Made by a program: the position numbers and the translations under genes. Under the pieces are notes generated by a model, which was given only the letters and a program-made list of their open reading frames with translations, was not told the origin of the DNA and did not search any database. DNA of 64,000 bases from Lineus longissimus (lineage: Eukaryota > Nemertea > Pilidiophora > Heteronemertea > Lineidae), in the NCBI RefSeq assembly GCF_910592395.1, contig NC_088321.1, forward strand, positions 15,068,001 through 15,132,000, read 5' to 3'. Below are positions 23,128-36,029 of the stretch, piece by piece (position 1 is the stretch's first letter; each line of letters opens with the position of its first letter).

Positions 23128-26100
23128 TGACCGAGTTCTTTCCGTTGACCTTATAAAACTTGCAGCCAAATATCGGGTGGCGTCACATTCTCATCGAACT
23201 CTTCAAAACACAACAATTATCCACGGTGCAATAACCTGCAATTTTCTCATTTTAGTGACTGGTATCTAATGAATCATTGAAAAGTAAAGTTGAAATGACC
23301 CACATTTTGTGTGATTACAATTCATGGTGAGAGTACGTTGGGTACCAATAAGTCGATTTTTTGATTAAAATCTCCTCTAATTATATACTCGGCACCAGAA
23401 AATGATTTTGAAATCTCTGATCACGGGATGCAGTCATTTTAATATCTTATCATAAGAGTTAAATACCAAATATTTCCCGGTGTTTTTTTCACAGATTTCA
23501 TGATGACCTCGAAAATGAAAATCGTGACAAAAAAAATTATTTGAAAAGCCAAGGCAATTTTGTAATCCACCGAAATGGAGATTGAAAACTTTATTTTTTA
23601 TCAGTAATTTTGTGGATTGCAAAAACATAACTGTTTTGCTGTTTTCAGTGCTGATTTTCCGTGGACAAAAGATCCAGAATGCTGATGCTGCCAGATTGTG
23701 TCCGAGTTTTAAGGTGAGACTTAGGACGCGGCAGGATTCTGTGAAATCGAGATATCTAATTGCTACTCCAGAAATTGACTTTTGAAGTTTGGTCTCCCGT
23801 TGTGATCCGAGCTTTTGTGGTACCGGGTATTTCTTTCAAGACACCTAAGGGGCTATCAGAAGTGGTAGAAAATGAAGGGAATTACTACTTTTCAGGAAAA
23901 AAATATCAAAAAATTATCTCAGATTCAGCGAGACAGCCATCAACTTCCGTACTTTGATGTCACCGAATTTGTTTTAAAAATCTTAAAAATTCAAGAAATT
24001 TTTTTGATGTTGCCCCATTGTTTTCAAATCTTTTGTTGGGTTTCATCCGAGACTCCTAGCAGTGAGGTTCTTTGGCAAATTGGCGAAAAAAATTAGCATT
24101 GTCTGGTTTCGGAGGAAATTGAGGGAATCACTGGCGATATTTCTTCTCTCGCTCCTGAGGTGTCGGTTAAAACGCAAAAAAAGACTTTGTGCTTTGAGAT
24201 GATTTTCTTTTGATCGCAGTTGGGTGCGTGGCGAAAATTGTTTTTGCTAATCCTGGACAGGGCATTTGCCCCTGCCCCCTCTAGCTATGGGCCTTTAGGA
24301 GCTTCGGCTGACTTGAGGACATCAACCACAACTACATGACAAAGGTGATGAAGGAAATTCCTCCCAGAGTGGATGGCTGGTCATCTCTTATACCTCATCT
24401 GGTTATCTCATTTCTTTTGATATGAGAACATTTCAAAAGCAACTGACTGCAGCTTTGCTCTCAACCTTGTACTGTCTACGGCTTATGCTGACCAACCAGC
24501 AATACACAAACAGGCCTACTCTGCTACATCATGTCGGAAGTAGCCAGCAAAGCATTCATTTCAACCAGTTACTCTCCAAGACAGGTGACGGGATACACTT
24601 CGCTACATCATGTAGGAAGCAGCCAGGATAGCTGTACTTCTAACTGCTACAAGCTAACGTTAGCCTCCAACTTCTAAGCCAGCTGAGAAGGTAAAAAGCA
24701 CCTGGCATCCTCATTTTCTTGTGGCAGTTACCACCTCGCAGCTTGTCTGACTTGGTTCTCATGTTGCCCACCTCATCATCTCTTCTTGGGGCTAAATGAG
24801 AGGCTTCTTGAGTCATGGGCGGTAGGCTATGTCCTCAGGCTAGCAGTATCTTCATCTCAAAGTCGTCTCAGAGGTGCATCACTCATGGCAGACTTGGTGG
24901 TATTAGTTTCTTCTACAAAGTGAAAAGTGGTGGAGACTGTCTAATGCATCTTTGCAGAAAGAAAGACACCATCTTCCCTTCAAAGTCATCTCAAAGGTAA
25001 ATCAGGCATGCCAGAAACTTGGTGGTATAGATTCCTCAACAAATTGAGAAGTGGTAGACATCTGGCAGAAAGAAAGAACACCAGCAACTCAACTTCCTGA
25101 ACAAATTGAAAAGTAGTAGTGACTGATTGGGTTACCGTACTTTAGAAGGCTGAGTTTATGTTTTGTAATTCTTCATTTTCGGTCCTCCTCGCATCCTTCA
25201 GTAGAAACTTGCGTTATCGGGAAGAAGGGTTCTCTATCAGTATCATGTTACGAACGATTCGAACTGGGAATTGAACAAGTGTTGACAGACACCAGGGTTG
25301 ACATTTCAAAATGTTCACTTCTCGCTGCTGATGAGCTGAACAGCTCCAAGGGTTAAAACTTGAATATGTTCATTCTCACATCGCTATCGCCATTGCCTCA
25401 TGAATTGACAATGACAACATTGACGTTGCCCGCAAGAAATCTTGTCTGTTTGCACCTCGCATCTAATTGCACTGTCGCGATGTAGATTGATTTTTGCCTC
25501 ACGGATGTACGAATAGTGCGTTGATTTGGGTTAGTCATAGAGGTATGTGGCCGGAGGCTGTCACCGCAGAAGTGTCTGACATGCTCTCAGTGTGATTGAG
25601 AAGGACCCGAGATACGTTCGGATGTGATGTCCCATAGCTACGTGTAATTATGATTATGAATGTGATGTTGGCAAATGTGAGTGCATGAAAGTGTACATCG
25701 ATAGTAGTGTCCCTGTTTGTGATCAGATCTTGAACTTGATGTAAGTTTCCCTCCTGACTTGATTCCTCCAAAATACACCTTGCAGGTTGTGCATTTGGAA
25801 AGAAAACAAATTGAGTTTATCATGTTTAGATCCAGTCGTAAATTTATATCGGCCATTTTTTTCCTGTGAGACCACACCGGTGATTCCACGCTATAAATTG
25901 GTGACTAAACTTTATCTCATCCTTGTGAGCGAAGAGCAATTTGATATCGGAAATCGTCGTTTATGATAACTCAATCAATGCTTGAAGATGTCCAGAGATG
26001 ATTAGTCATTGTCGAAGGAGACAATATGAAAAGATGTCAATATGTTCAGTGACGGCGATAAGATTTGATGACGTTTTAACCGCTTGATGAGCGGTTGCAT

Positions 26101-26285
26101 AGTTGAGTGCTTTGTGTTCTCGACACTGGCGTTAACTTAACTTAACGTTGTCTCCTTCAGTTAAGCCCTTAAGGCCAAGTTAAATTAATGCCAGGGTTAG
26201 TGACACAACTTGTTTTGAACAACCAAGGCCCTGGGTCTTCGTCGGAAGCTCCCGGGTTCTTTCTCTTGAGGGAAGCATAGTGGAA
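23128..26285. other. Gene-free stretch; diverged repeats at 24840-25120
   Basis: No gene recognised. Around 24840-25120 about three diverged blocks of ~120-130 bp share AAAGTCGTCTCA / AAAGTCATCTCA, CTTGGTGGTAT and GCAGAAAGAAAGA motifs. The rest looks unique and AT-rich. Confidence 0.4.
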
Positions 26286-26289
26286 GAAT

Positions 26290-26375
26290 GTCCGTTTTGT
26301 GATCGGAAGGTGATGTGTTCAAGGCTGAATGACCAATTGGTACTTTCAACTGGCCTGAAATGGCCATGTTTTGCC
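26290..26375 (+). mobile_element. tRNA-derived SINE, family 2 (decayed)
   Basis: GTGATCGGAAGGTGATGTGT then TCAAGGCTGAA, followed by CAACTGGCCTGAAATGGCCA. The tail motif is shared with the copy at 35930-36025. Confidence 0.45.
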
Positions 26376-26765
26376 GAGTGTGTGCGCGCTTTCTGCAGGA
26401 AAGTTTTGGGATTAGGCTGAGGAATGAATGTAAACCGCTTCGAGGAGTGCAAAATGCTTCAAGGCCGCGGACCAGGTCCTCAGACAGTACAGCCATATCA
26501 AGTTGGTGGGATTCATTTGCTGAAAACAATGTTGAGAAGTTGGTAAGAAAATTGATGCCGCAAAGTAAACAGTCATATTGCCAAGATGTCGCGATGATGT
26601 CCTCTTCACCAGAAACACGAAGGAGCGCTTAGTCATTCCTCCACTGGAGACGAGACAATTCCGATAATCTTTTGTGACAATGACCAGGTTTTATAAGTTA
26701 AACAACGATGACACAGAGCTTTTATACGCCACTTCCGATTGATCTGATTTGGTTTATTGCTGCGT

Positions 26766-27240
26766 GCCATAACTCGGTAGAGAGGTGGAGATGTCGTTCT
26801 TTGTAGAGAGAGATTGGTCATAGCGTGCGGAGAGGGACTTGGGACTTTGAATTTGTGTGGAGAATGCCATAACTTGGTAGAGAGGTGGGGATCTTCTTCT
26901 TTGTAGAGAGAGATTGGTCGTAGCGTGTGCGGAGAGGGACTTGGGACTTTGAATTTGTGTGGAGAATGCCATAACTTGGTGGAGAGGTGGGGATGTTGTT
27001 CTTTGTAAAGAGAGATTGGTCGTAGACTCGTAGCGTGCGGAGAGGGACTTGGGACTTTGAATTTGTGTGGAGAATGCCATAACTTGGTAGAGAGGTTGGG
27101 TTGTCGTTCTTTGTAGAGAGAGATTGATAATATCATGCAGAGAGGCACTGCATGGGGCTTGGGACCTTGAGTTTGTTGTTTTTGAAGATGGCACAGCTTC
27201 CAATTCATCTGGTTAGGTTTATTGCCTCGTGCCATAACTT
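26766..27240. repeat. ~100-bp tandem repeat, about five copies
   Basis: GCCATAACTTGGTAGAGAGG begins units at 26766, 26866, 26968, 27076 and 27231. Shared internal motifs are TTTGTAGAGAGAGATTGGTC and GAGAGGGACTTGGGACTTTG. Spacing varies (100, 102, 108, 155 bp). The long minus-strand open frames across it are repeat artefacts. Confidence 0.85.
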
Positions 27241-27883
27241 GGTAGAGAGGTGGGATGCCATTCTTTGTAGATAGAGATCGATCATAGATGGAAGCGTTCT
27301 TCTCAAATGTTGAATTTCTGTCATCACGCTGGGGACCCTGATTGAAGTCGGTGATGTCGCATAGTCACCAAATCAAGTTGGTTTGCTGCAATCAGCACGA
27401 CGTAATTTGTGTTGCCGTTGGCATGGAAAGCCACAAGGGACAGAAGCCATACAGTTTGATGTAGATGTGGCAGTCAATGTTGGTCTGCCACATCAAAGAT
27501 ATGATGCTTTGTGTCATTTCATAACAACTTTCATCTCAGGTTTGTCACCTCCTTTTCAGTTTTGGGATTGAAAATCAAGCAAATTATACGTTATGAGTAA
27601 AGGCAGGTCTTTTGAAATTTGTTGTCATGAATTTTATTTCTAATTGGAGTTGGAAAACAATCCAAATAGAATGATGCATAAAATACTGGTAATTGAATTC
27701 GGCAATAACTGCTGCCTAATTGAGAATGGAAAACTATCCAAAACTCAATACGCCGCACAAAGTAAAATTAATAAGTTGGAAATTCAATCATTGCATAAAG
27801 ATGTCTGTGAATGACAAAAGGATGGTTAGTCATCATACCATGGTGGCTGGCTGGCGTTGCTTTGGCAGTACACAAGAGAGCCC

Positions 27884-28290
27884 GACGATAATCTTTAATG
27901 ACAATGCAACCTTATTGTCAGTTTGAAGAGCTGGTGAAGTGATCAGTTTGGTCGCCATGAGACAACTTACATAAAAGGAAGTGAGCTCAGCTTCTGGCTA
28001 GAGTTTTGTACCACGGAGGCTGGAGATGCAGTGACAATACCAAGGCCCGGGAGAGGGCGATGATAATCTTTAGGGACAATACACCATACACCTGAGTTGT
28101 GAGTTTGAAGAGCTAGTGAAGTGGCTAGTTGGGTCACCATGAGACAACTGACATAAAAGAGAGAATGAGTTCAAGCTATTGGCTAGAGCTTTGTACCACA
28201 GTGGCTGGTGATGCAGTGACAAAACCTTAGTGACAATGCAGCTTGTGTTGTGAGTTTGAAAAGCTGCTGAATTGCTCAGTTGGTTTGAGA
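27884..28290. repeat. ~175-bp tandem duplication, about 2.4 copies
   Basis: Motifs GATAATCTTTA, AGTTTGAAGAGCT, CATGAGACAACT, ACATAAAA, CTAGAGTTTTGTACCAC / CTAGAGCTTTGTACCAC and GATGCAGTGACAA recur in the same order. Confidence 0.75.
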
Positions 28291-29524
28291 CCATGTGATC
28301 AGGTTCAACGTACAGGTATACATGAGTTGTTTGGTCCTGTGGACAAATGAACCTCGACAATCAACCTCGTCCACAGACTACCATATTGCAATGCTTCATA
28401 GAAAGTAACCGATAGCTCAGAATCATGCACATTTCCACGTAAATATATACCGTTTCATCTCTTATAATCACGCTCTGGCGTTTCTAACTTGACAACCTGT
28501 CACGAGAGACCAGCGATCACGAACCACACAAAGGACGTGCTCGACAACTAATCGCAATCTAATCCGCCATTGCTATCCCATGAGGCTTTGCAGGGCGGAG
28601 TCACATGTCGACGGAAGATGATGTTCGCATTGTTGGTATAAGTCGTTGATCATTTATTCTTTAACCCTTTGACGGCATTGACAATTCTTTACGATATAAA
28701 GACAAAAGGAATGTTCTCTCTTGGGAGGTGTGCCACTGCCGTTGGGGTCGTCTGCCTAGTGACCTTTCTTCAGTCTTGGAGGATTTCTTTACAAGATACT
28801 GTCAACTTGGTTGATTTCTTTTGTGTACCAGGGTATCATTATAGTTAAATTACTTGTCCAAGGTCACAAACTGGTTGATGGTGCCACCTTTGAAACTAAC
28901 TCTTAAAGCTGAACTGTCGCATTAGATGCTGACATCACATACTGAAATGACCAAATATTTCATAGTTTTGGAAGAAAGGAAAACTTCTTAGAACTCCCCA
29001 CTTAAGACTTTTCACCTCCAAAGGCCTTGGCTAACTCTCTCACCAAAAACATGCCTATTACACATGCAGATAAACATGCGTAGTCCATTATAAGCCTAAC
29101 AACATTTAACACACAAATATTATCGTTTTCTAACCATTTTCAAAAGCTCCCCAGGAGCCATCTGTTAGCCATACCTTTGGTCGGACAATACTGGTAGCGT
29201 TTGCAATAACCTTAGGCCCTGTAGCTTAGAATTCCTTACAAGGGTCATGTCCTAAAAACATAACTCGACAATCGCCAAGATTTTTCGACAAATACTTGAA
29301 AGACAGACTGGCGTCGTTAACCACGCAAACAGGCCTTTACTATTTGCATTTAATGTTATTGTTATGGGGAATTTTAGTTTATTTATTCCTTTTGCTTTTG
29401 ATTGTGGTTGACTGCTGGTTCTGTCCGATAGACTTTGGGAGGTGGCTTCTCAAATTAAGCTCTCACTTCACCCAAACCTTGGCTGCTATCTTGGTTTTGG
29501 TAAACATTTTATCTCCAACCTCAC
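28291..29524. other. Gene-free stretch
   Basis: No recognised gene or element. TTAACCCTTTGACGGC at about 28670 looks like one end of a TTAA-type element, but I find no matching inverse end nearby. Confidence 0.4.
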
Positions 29525-29935
29525 ATAAGCTGCGCTTACACCACGAAATATTGGTGGACCAATTGCACGTACACCACCACATTGCCGTGACAAATTGGTT
29601 CGGCAATCCATTGCCGATACAAATTGCCGAGCGAATTTGTCCCACTAAGCTTGATGGTCCAAATTCGCCCGGCTTGTTAAAAGCTCGGCTTTGTGGTGGT
29701 GTACGCGCAAATGGATCGGCAATTAGCTAGTTAGATGGTTCGGCTCCAGGCGGCGCTTTCGAAATGGCGCTTTCTGCGCATGCAATTTATTGTTTGCGCA
29801 CCATCTGTAGCCGGATTTTATAACTAGCTGCAGCGCTGGTGTAAGCGCTTGGTGGATTTTCGATGGTGCGGCATTGGTTCCCGAACCAAGATTGGTGGTC
29901 CATTTTCAGGTGGTGTACGTACGGCTAGTGTTTGT
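29525..29935. mobile_element. Probable TIR element with composite ends
   Basis: Left: GCGCTTACACCACG, TTGGTGGACCAATT, CGTACACCACC. Right, as inverse: CGTACACCACC, TGGACCACCAATC, GCGCTTACACCA. It shares the core GCACCATCTGTxGCCGGAT with the element at 44433-44848. Boundaries are approximate. Confidence 0.5.
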
Positions 29936-30119
29936 TGAGAAAACCAATAACTCAAGTTTGATATCAGTTACTTTATCAAGTGTGGTTTCATTGCTCAAAG
30001 CGCTTTGTTGCCGTTGGCCTGAGCATTCATGACTCAAGCTCCGCTCTCTTGGAATAAGTCCTACCTAGAGCTACCACTTAGCCTTGAGGGTCAACATTCA
30101 CATCTGGCTACCGAGGTAC

Positions 30120-30300
30120 CAATTTACTCCTGGGTGGAAAGAAGCAAGTAGGGTTAAGTGCCCTGCTCAAGGACACAATGATGAAATAGTGCTGATCTGA
30201 TCTGATAGATGAACCTGCGCAGCCTGGTTATAAAGCTGTCACTGTAATCACTGTGCGACCCACTTGAGCTCAACTGCGGGGAACAAAGCCACGCGAACGA
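30120..30300 (+). repeat. Dispersed repeat with GGGTTAAGTGCCCTGCTCAA motif
   Basis: GGGTTAAGTGCCCTGCTCAA then GGACAC, with GAAGCAAGTA upstream. A second diverged copy (GGGTTAAGTCTCTTGCTCAA) is at 34325-34470. I know this motif as a widespread dispersed repeat in invertebrate genomes; the class is not certain. Confidence 0.5.
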
Positions 30301-31006
30301 CAGGGATGGTAGAACTTGTGAGCCCTCACGAGTCATGAGTCACCCTGTGGGACACTGGCCAACATTGTTGAAAGGGTAATGACGAGTCATGTAGGGGAGT
30401 AAAAGGGGTAAACTCATCCATTTTGGGAGTTTCCTCAAAATGGCCCTGAACCTAGCCTTAAAAGGGTCAATGAAAGGGCCTAATATTTGTGTCAAAAGGT
30501 GTGACAAGTCACACTCACCCTTGTACAAAATGAAGCGCATACCTATGTTAAACCAACCGCTATTTCCTGTTATGATGTAACGTAATACCGTTTATATTCG
30601 TTACATACAAGACTTGCTACCGGTAGAAGCCTTACATAGGCCTTTAGATTTAACGATCTTAACCATGGGCTTTGTTTATCAATAACAACCCTAATCCCAC
30701 AAGATCATGAATTCATTAGGTTCAATGGCCCGTGGATTAAACTACCGCTTAAACCAAACACATTGATTAATTAAACTGATTGGGTTCACATTGTTGACTC
30801 TGAACATTCTCGAAGATTTAAGCTGAACTGCTGTATTTGGCGTACACCAAACGCGATGAGTGATTGATGTGCGATAAAGATTGCTGGTCTGCTTCATCCT
30901 CGGATCCGCAAACTTGGTCTGAACTCGAAAATATAACTTGAAAACTGATTTTGGATGTTTCAGTCATTTCTCTATATTCATACTTTCTCATCTTGTGTAT
31001 TTGCAG

Positions 31007-31052
31007 GTACGTGGTTTTCTTTCGTATCAAAACAGCACCAATGGAACCAAAA
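31007..31052 (+). other. Candidate isolated short exon
   Basis: Acceptor-like CTTGTGTATTTGCAG, 46 nt encoding YVVFFRIKTAPMEPK in one frame, then AAAA|GTAAGA. Splice signals on both sides are good but no family match or neighbouring exon is seen, so it may be chance. Confidence 0.15.
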
Positions 31053-31836
31053 GTAAGAACGATATATCATTCAAACTTGAGCTCATAAAGATGACTTTTT
31101 ATTTATTCTTGATAATATCAAGTTACATCATACCAAAGCTGCAGTAAGCCTGTAAGATGTTACAGCCTGACTTGGGGGAACTTCAATCACTATAGCTTCA
31201 GCTGGTAAGCAGGTTGATCCTGGCGTAGAAATGGCTTTGGGGCGGTTTAAAAAGGCCTATGCTTTCATAAGCAGAGCATCATGGTTGAATCCAATCAGGT
31301 GGGCCTGCAAAGATTTGCGTATTAGAAGCATATATCCTGAATGTCATGGTCTATACTCGCTTGAAACGTAGCTGGGTATATCTTGCTAAGATGCAAAAAC
31401 CTTGGTGGTCAAGATAAGAATCATATAACCCATGTTAGAATCTTTGATGATGATCACAAATAACTTTCAAGGGACTGTAAGTGTATAATATTTATCAACC
31501 TTGGTCCCCATTCAGGACAATTAGGAACTGAGCCTCCAAGGTGACATTTAGTGATATAAATTTTGATTTCGTCTACCGCTCTGACAGCCTTAACATCTGT
31601 GCACATTCAAATCCTTTGTTCGATCTTGTCTGTAATTAAAATGCCGCCTTCAAAATCACAGGTGCATCCACATATTTTATTAGAATTGAATTATCATCAT
31701 AGTGAGAGTATAATTGGCATTAGTCACATATTGAGTATGCTCTGTCAGCATCACACTATTGTCAGATGGGGTGCTTGTGTTGGGAGCATTGTTTTCCAAT
31801 TAACCCATCAGTCAAGTTGAGGTAAAGTTTCTTGCT

Positions 31837-31962
31837 GGCCAACCGAATCGAAACACTGATAGCGCTTACAGGGCCTAACAGAGAATAGTGTAAAGTATTT
31901 AACCATTACACTATACTCTGTTAGGTCCTGTCAGCACTATCGGAGTTTCAATTTGGTCGGCC
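31837..31962. mobile_element. 126-bp hairpin element
   Basis: GGCCAACCGAATCGAAAC … GAGAATAGTGTAA, loop AGTATTTAACCA, then TTACACTATACTC … GTTTCAATTTGGTCGGCC. Each arm is 57 nt, paired at roughly 85 percent. Fits a minimal foldback MITE. Confidence 0.65.
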
Positions 31963-32982
31963 CTGATGGGCAATGTCTGGATGTCAATCTCATCACAGTG
32001 CAGAAAAAACAATCTGTTTTCCACTTTTGTCCAATTTCCGTGGAATGTACGGTTGTTTATAAAAAGAGAGACTGGATGGCTATAAAAAGGGCATCAGCGA
32101 TGTAATTGGCATGTGGAAGCAATCTCTGCCATTGACACAGAAAGGATCATAAATGTCGAAGGGGATTCTTGGTTTGATTGAGACAGGGCAAAAAATAATG
32201 ATTCCGATAAATTGCATTTGGGCTATCGTGATGAACAGGTCAAATATGTTGCTGAAATGAGGGAAGCAACTGCATGGAGTTGAAACAAATAGGCAGTGCT
32301 AAGAATCTTCTCTAGCGCTGCAACCATCGTGGAGTCAACAAATGACAACAGAGATAGGGCTGTAGGCTCCAGGCAGAATATATAACAGCTTGGTACCAGT
32401 GTGCCGGGTCTGGCAATCCTTCTGTGCAGGTTACTTGGAGCTTTTCTTCAGTTGAAAAAAAGGCCCAAGAGAAACTTTACACCCACAGATGGAAACCCAT
32501 TTGTACCAGACGAAGTGATACCAGTTTTATCCAAACAGTCAGCTAAAGTTCAGACAAACTTTGCTCAATTTATCATCTGGTTGTTCTTAACTCTTTGACT
32601 CATCTCAGACAAAACCGTCCGAGTCAAGCCGATATTTTGCTAACCTTCGTCCATTTCACTGATACTCGCCCCCATTTTATACACACCCAGGTAGACGCAC
32701 AGACGTTCGGCGCCACGCTGAGTGCCCGCTATTTATACCGGAACTTGAGCTGCGCTAACATTTAGACAACGGAAAAATGCCGAGATAAGTTTTTCATAAA
32801 CTCTGACCAGAGTTAATAGTAACATTGAGTGAGAGTAATATCAATCATGTAATGTGATTGGGAAAGTACTTTGTTTTCGTTGGAACTGCATATCATTCCG
32901 GGAGGAAATTAGGTTGAATCTTATCCAAGTCGCATACCAAATTAAAGGTAGAGCTCTCTCTTCAGTTTGCAAAATGAATCAG

Positions 32983-33190
32983 CAGTGTTCTCCACAAGGC
33001 TATTTGTCAGGGAGGCCCACCCTACCTTGGCAGCTTACCACCCTACCTTGCTCTAGAACTTTGTAAAGGGTTCCTATAGGGCCACCCTACCTCAAATTGC
33101 TGGCTACCCTACCTTGTGTTGCACACTGGTAAAATGTCATGCTAATCAAGGGTATCATCCTACCTTGAGATAACCCTGTGGAGAACACTG
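32983..33190. mobile_element. 208-bp hAT-like MITE
   Basis: Inverted ends CAGTGTTCTCCACAAGG and CCCTGTGGAGAACACTG, of the hAT type (CAGTGTTCTC). The interior repeats CCACCCTACCTTG about five times. An 8-bp target duplication is not evident. Confidence 0.6.
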
Positions 33191-34320
33191 ATTGCTGTTG
33201 TCGGTGCAATGACATTTCAATATGACGATTGATTGTGATTCAACCAAATTGGTGGCTGACTTCCAGTGACAATCGTCATGGCTTTGTCGAAGGGGCAAAA
33301 ATCATTGTTTTGTGGAGCACTTTGCTACAAAATGTCCCGAGTATTAACACAAGTCTTGGACAGTCAACTTCCAAGTCCAACCGAACTGACTTGTGGTGGG
33401 GGGGAGCTGTTTGCAACCTGTGGACATGGCATCTTTACCTAACTGATGCTGTACAGGTGTGAGGAGGATTAGTGAGGAGGATTTGGGATCCCTCTCGGTT
33501 TGACAAAACCTTTGTCCCTTGACATTTGGCAGGTTGAGTCAGAAGGATATTTTTCAGTCTCAGGCATTGATTTGGCTACCAGCCCACAATGTATGTGTTT
33601 ACTTCGCAAGCCCCGCCTGCCCCACACAAACGAACTCTCAAGAGCTCCCAGCGACATTATCTGGTCCTTGAGATCGAACGCTTCATTTACCTCACAGAAA
33701 CGCCTTTCAGACGTGCTATCATCTGTCGCCAGTGTGCCCTCCGCTTACACCATAACAAAGCTCGAGCGACCCGAGATGTTCACCGGCGGTGCCGCTAAGG
33801 AGAGTGACATACAGTGCCATTGTAGGCGCCGGTAGTCCTTTCTTCTCGAGCTATTCAAGACGTGTCGCTACGATTCAGGTGCCTCAAAGTGATGTTATTA
33901 GATTTGAACGCTTGGCAAACGTGGTATTTCCCCGAACATATAATTTAGTCTGAGGCGAGATTTTGGCGAGATAAGGTATCTAATAATTACTTAGGCCGCA
34001 ACAAATTACTTGTTAGCCAGGGGTCCTTCGGCGTTATTAAAAACTTGAATGTGGAGTTTTTTACGTAGTTACTTATGAATCAAGGGGATGTCGGACTCAT
34101 ATATTTGAGGACAAAAGTCTGTTTCACAATCTGAATAGAAATTTCCATGCTTTGTGATGTCAAAATTGAAGCATTCGGAGCCAATTTACAGAGTGTTTGG
34201 GACAAAAAACATCTTGGAAAGGTCATTTGCCATATCCAAGACAAAAAATACTTTACTGGCAAAAGCCCTGCTCTCCTGTAACTTTTCATGCGGAACTTGA
34301 ACTTGATCCTTTCTGACGGG
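33191..34320. other. Gene-free stretch
   Basis: The open frame at 33500-33835 (+) has no recognisable domain, and no splice partners were found. No clear repeat. Confidence 0.35.
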
Positions 34321-34324
34321 TAGG

Positions 34325-34470
34325 CCTACCCATTTGGGTTGAGTGAAGCAGCTACAGGGTTAAGTCTCTTGCTCAAGGATACTGAATCCATTAGTGGTCC
34401 TTCCAGGAGTTGATTCCTAACTCTTTGGGTTATGAGCCAGGCAACTGCTTGGTGTCCTTAGCCCAGTTCA
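34325..34470 (+). repeat. Diverged copy of the GGGTTAAGT dispersed repeat
   Basis: GGGTTGAGTGAAGCAGCTAC then AGGGTTAAGTCTCTTGCTCA and AGGATACTGAATCC. The same family as 30120-30300, more decayed. Confidence 0.4.
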
Positions 34471-35215
34471 CCTCTTGGCGTGGAGATTTTTGCCCAGTTC
34501 GGGTCAGGCTGTTAATTTGGACGTCACATCTGACGTAATCTCGAAAACATCAAAAGCTGACCTCATAAGTCGGCCATTTTGTTGCTCTCACAACAGAGTT
34601 CCGATCTGCGCTGATCACGAAAGAGGCAAATTTCAGTGCTGGTCTGACCAAAACAAGGAATTAGGTTACCGCAGCCTTTTCGGCCAAACGGCAATGATTT
34701 ATACATATGAAGTTTATATAAATCTTTACTTGACACAATATATAATATTTATAAAGATTCAGCAAAAACTTAATTTCTTGCTGGGGGGTCGTTGGTCTGG
34801 TCTTCGTCACTCTGCCATGTTTTGGTTGTGAATATTGACAGTTAGGCAGTGATAGGCATGTACACTCTTAAAAATAAACATTTTTGAAGGTTTTTCAACC
34901 AACACAGATATGCTACACACTTTGAACTTAATGTGACTCAATGGCCTGTGGTTCCAGCACCATCTAAAGCCTCCTCTGACGTGACATTTATTCATCCATG
35001 AAAAATCCTTGTCAGACTTCCAAACATGCACAATTTGTATAACAATCTGTCACCTTGACTGACAGTACTAGATAATAATCCAATTTTTTGCTGACCTCAG
35101 CAAAAAGTAGCTGTCGAAGGTCAATCCCAGCTAAGCCACCAATTATGCAACAGCGCTAAAAGACTACCAACACGATAATCTAAAGCGCTGCACATGACAG
35201 CAATTATCTGTAATT

Positions 35216-35375
35216 CCACTTTTTATACCCGTCCGTCACGATTCCACATTTTACGCCATCCCCAGAAGACACCGGGTGGTATAAATCTGACAGCTTGTTG
35301 CTCATCGTAGCGATTATCCGCAGTTCCACTTTTTATATCCAACCATTGCGATTCCATTTTTTATACCGATCCATC
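35216..35375. repeat. Diverged tandem duplication (~120 bp)
   Basis: ATTCCACTTTTTATACCCGT and GTTCCACTTTTTATATCCAA each precede an ACGATTCCA / GCGATTCCA motif. Repeated GCGATTATC-like motifs occur between them. Low complexity, no coding signal. Confidence 0.4.
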
Positions 35376-35929
35376 GGAATGGCAGTTCGAACAGCCTGTC
35401 ATCTGTCCGACTTGTTCTGATTGACAATCAGATTGAAATTAAAAGATGTGTTTTTCGAGTGAATATCAGAAAAAATCCTCTCATATCTTGTTCCTCAGTT
35501 AAGATTACACATCACTGAAATCTTAATGTCGAGTTCGGGTTGGTGCAACGAAGTCTGAGGTGGCGAAGTGAACTCCAAAATTTGAGGGTCGAAATGACAC
35601 CTGCGGGGTTTGTAGAAGCTTTAGTTTAGCGAGCTGTCATGCAAACAATTCCGCCCCTGGCTCTGAGAGGGTTAACCCCATTCTTCACATTCTTTCATGT
35701 GGCCTATAGCCTCGAGCGCTATCCGTCCTAATCATATTTCACAGACTACGCCGTATTTGGAATATCTCGGAATAAAATTTATCGGATTTTCCCTGAGGGA
35801 ATTGACGGATACCTCAGTCATGAAGGGAGGTGGTTCTCATGCTTGCTGGCGATTAACCGTTCATCGTTGGGAATAGTTAATGTTGGCATTGTGTTCTTGT
35901 CAACCTAATTGTACTGTGCTGGACTTGAC

Positions 35930-36025
35930 CATTTCAGGCCAATTGTGAGTACAGTGGTACCGGCTTAGCCTTGAACCCATGACCTTCCAATCACTAGTAT
36001 GTTGCTTTTCAACTTGGCCATCACA
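35930..36025 (-). mobile_element. tRNA-derived SINE, family 2
   Basis: Minus strand: TGATTGGAAGGTCATGGGTT then CAAGGCTAAGC (B box GGTTCAAGGC), followed by CAATTGGCCTGAAATGGTCA, shared with the copy at 26290. Confidence 0.55.
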
Positions 36026-36029
36026 TTTT

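Noticed and set aside
26633-27235. 200-codon minus-strand frame rich in SPSPHA and KLWHSPHKF repeats
   Set aside because: Translation of the ~100-bp tandem repeat; units differ by indels that shift frame.
29296-29730. 144-codon frame with a hydrophobic stretch (LLLWGILVYLFLLLLIVV)
   Set aside because: No homology; its 3' half runs into a TIR element, and codon content looks random.
33500-33835. 111-codon plus-strand open frame
   Set aside because: No domain, competing open frames in the same DNA, no splice partners.
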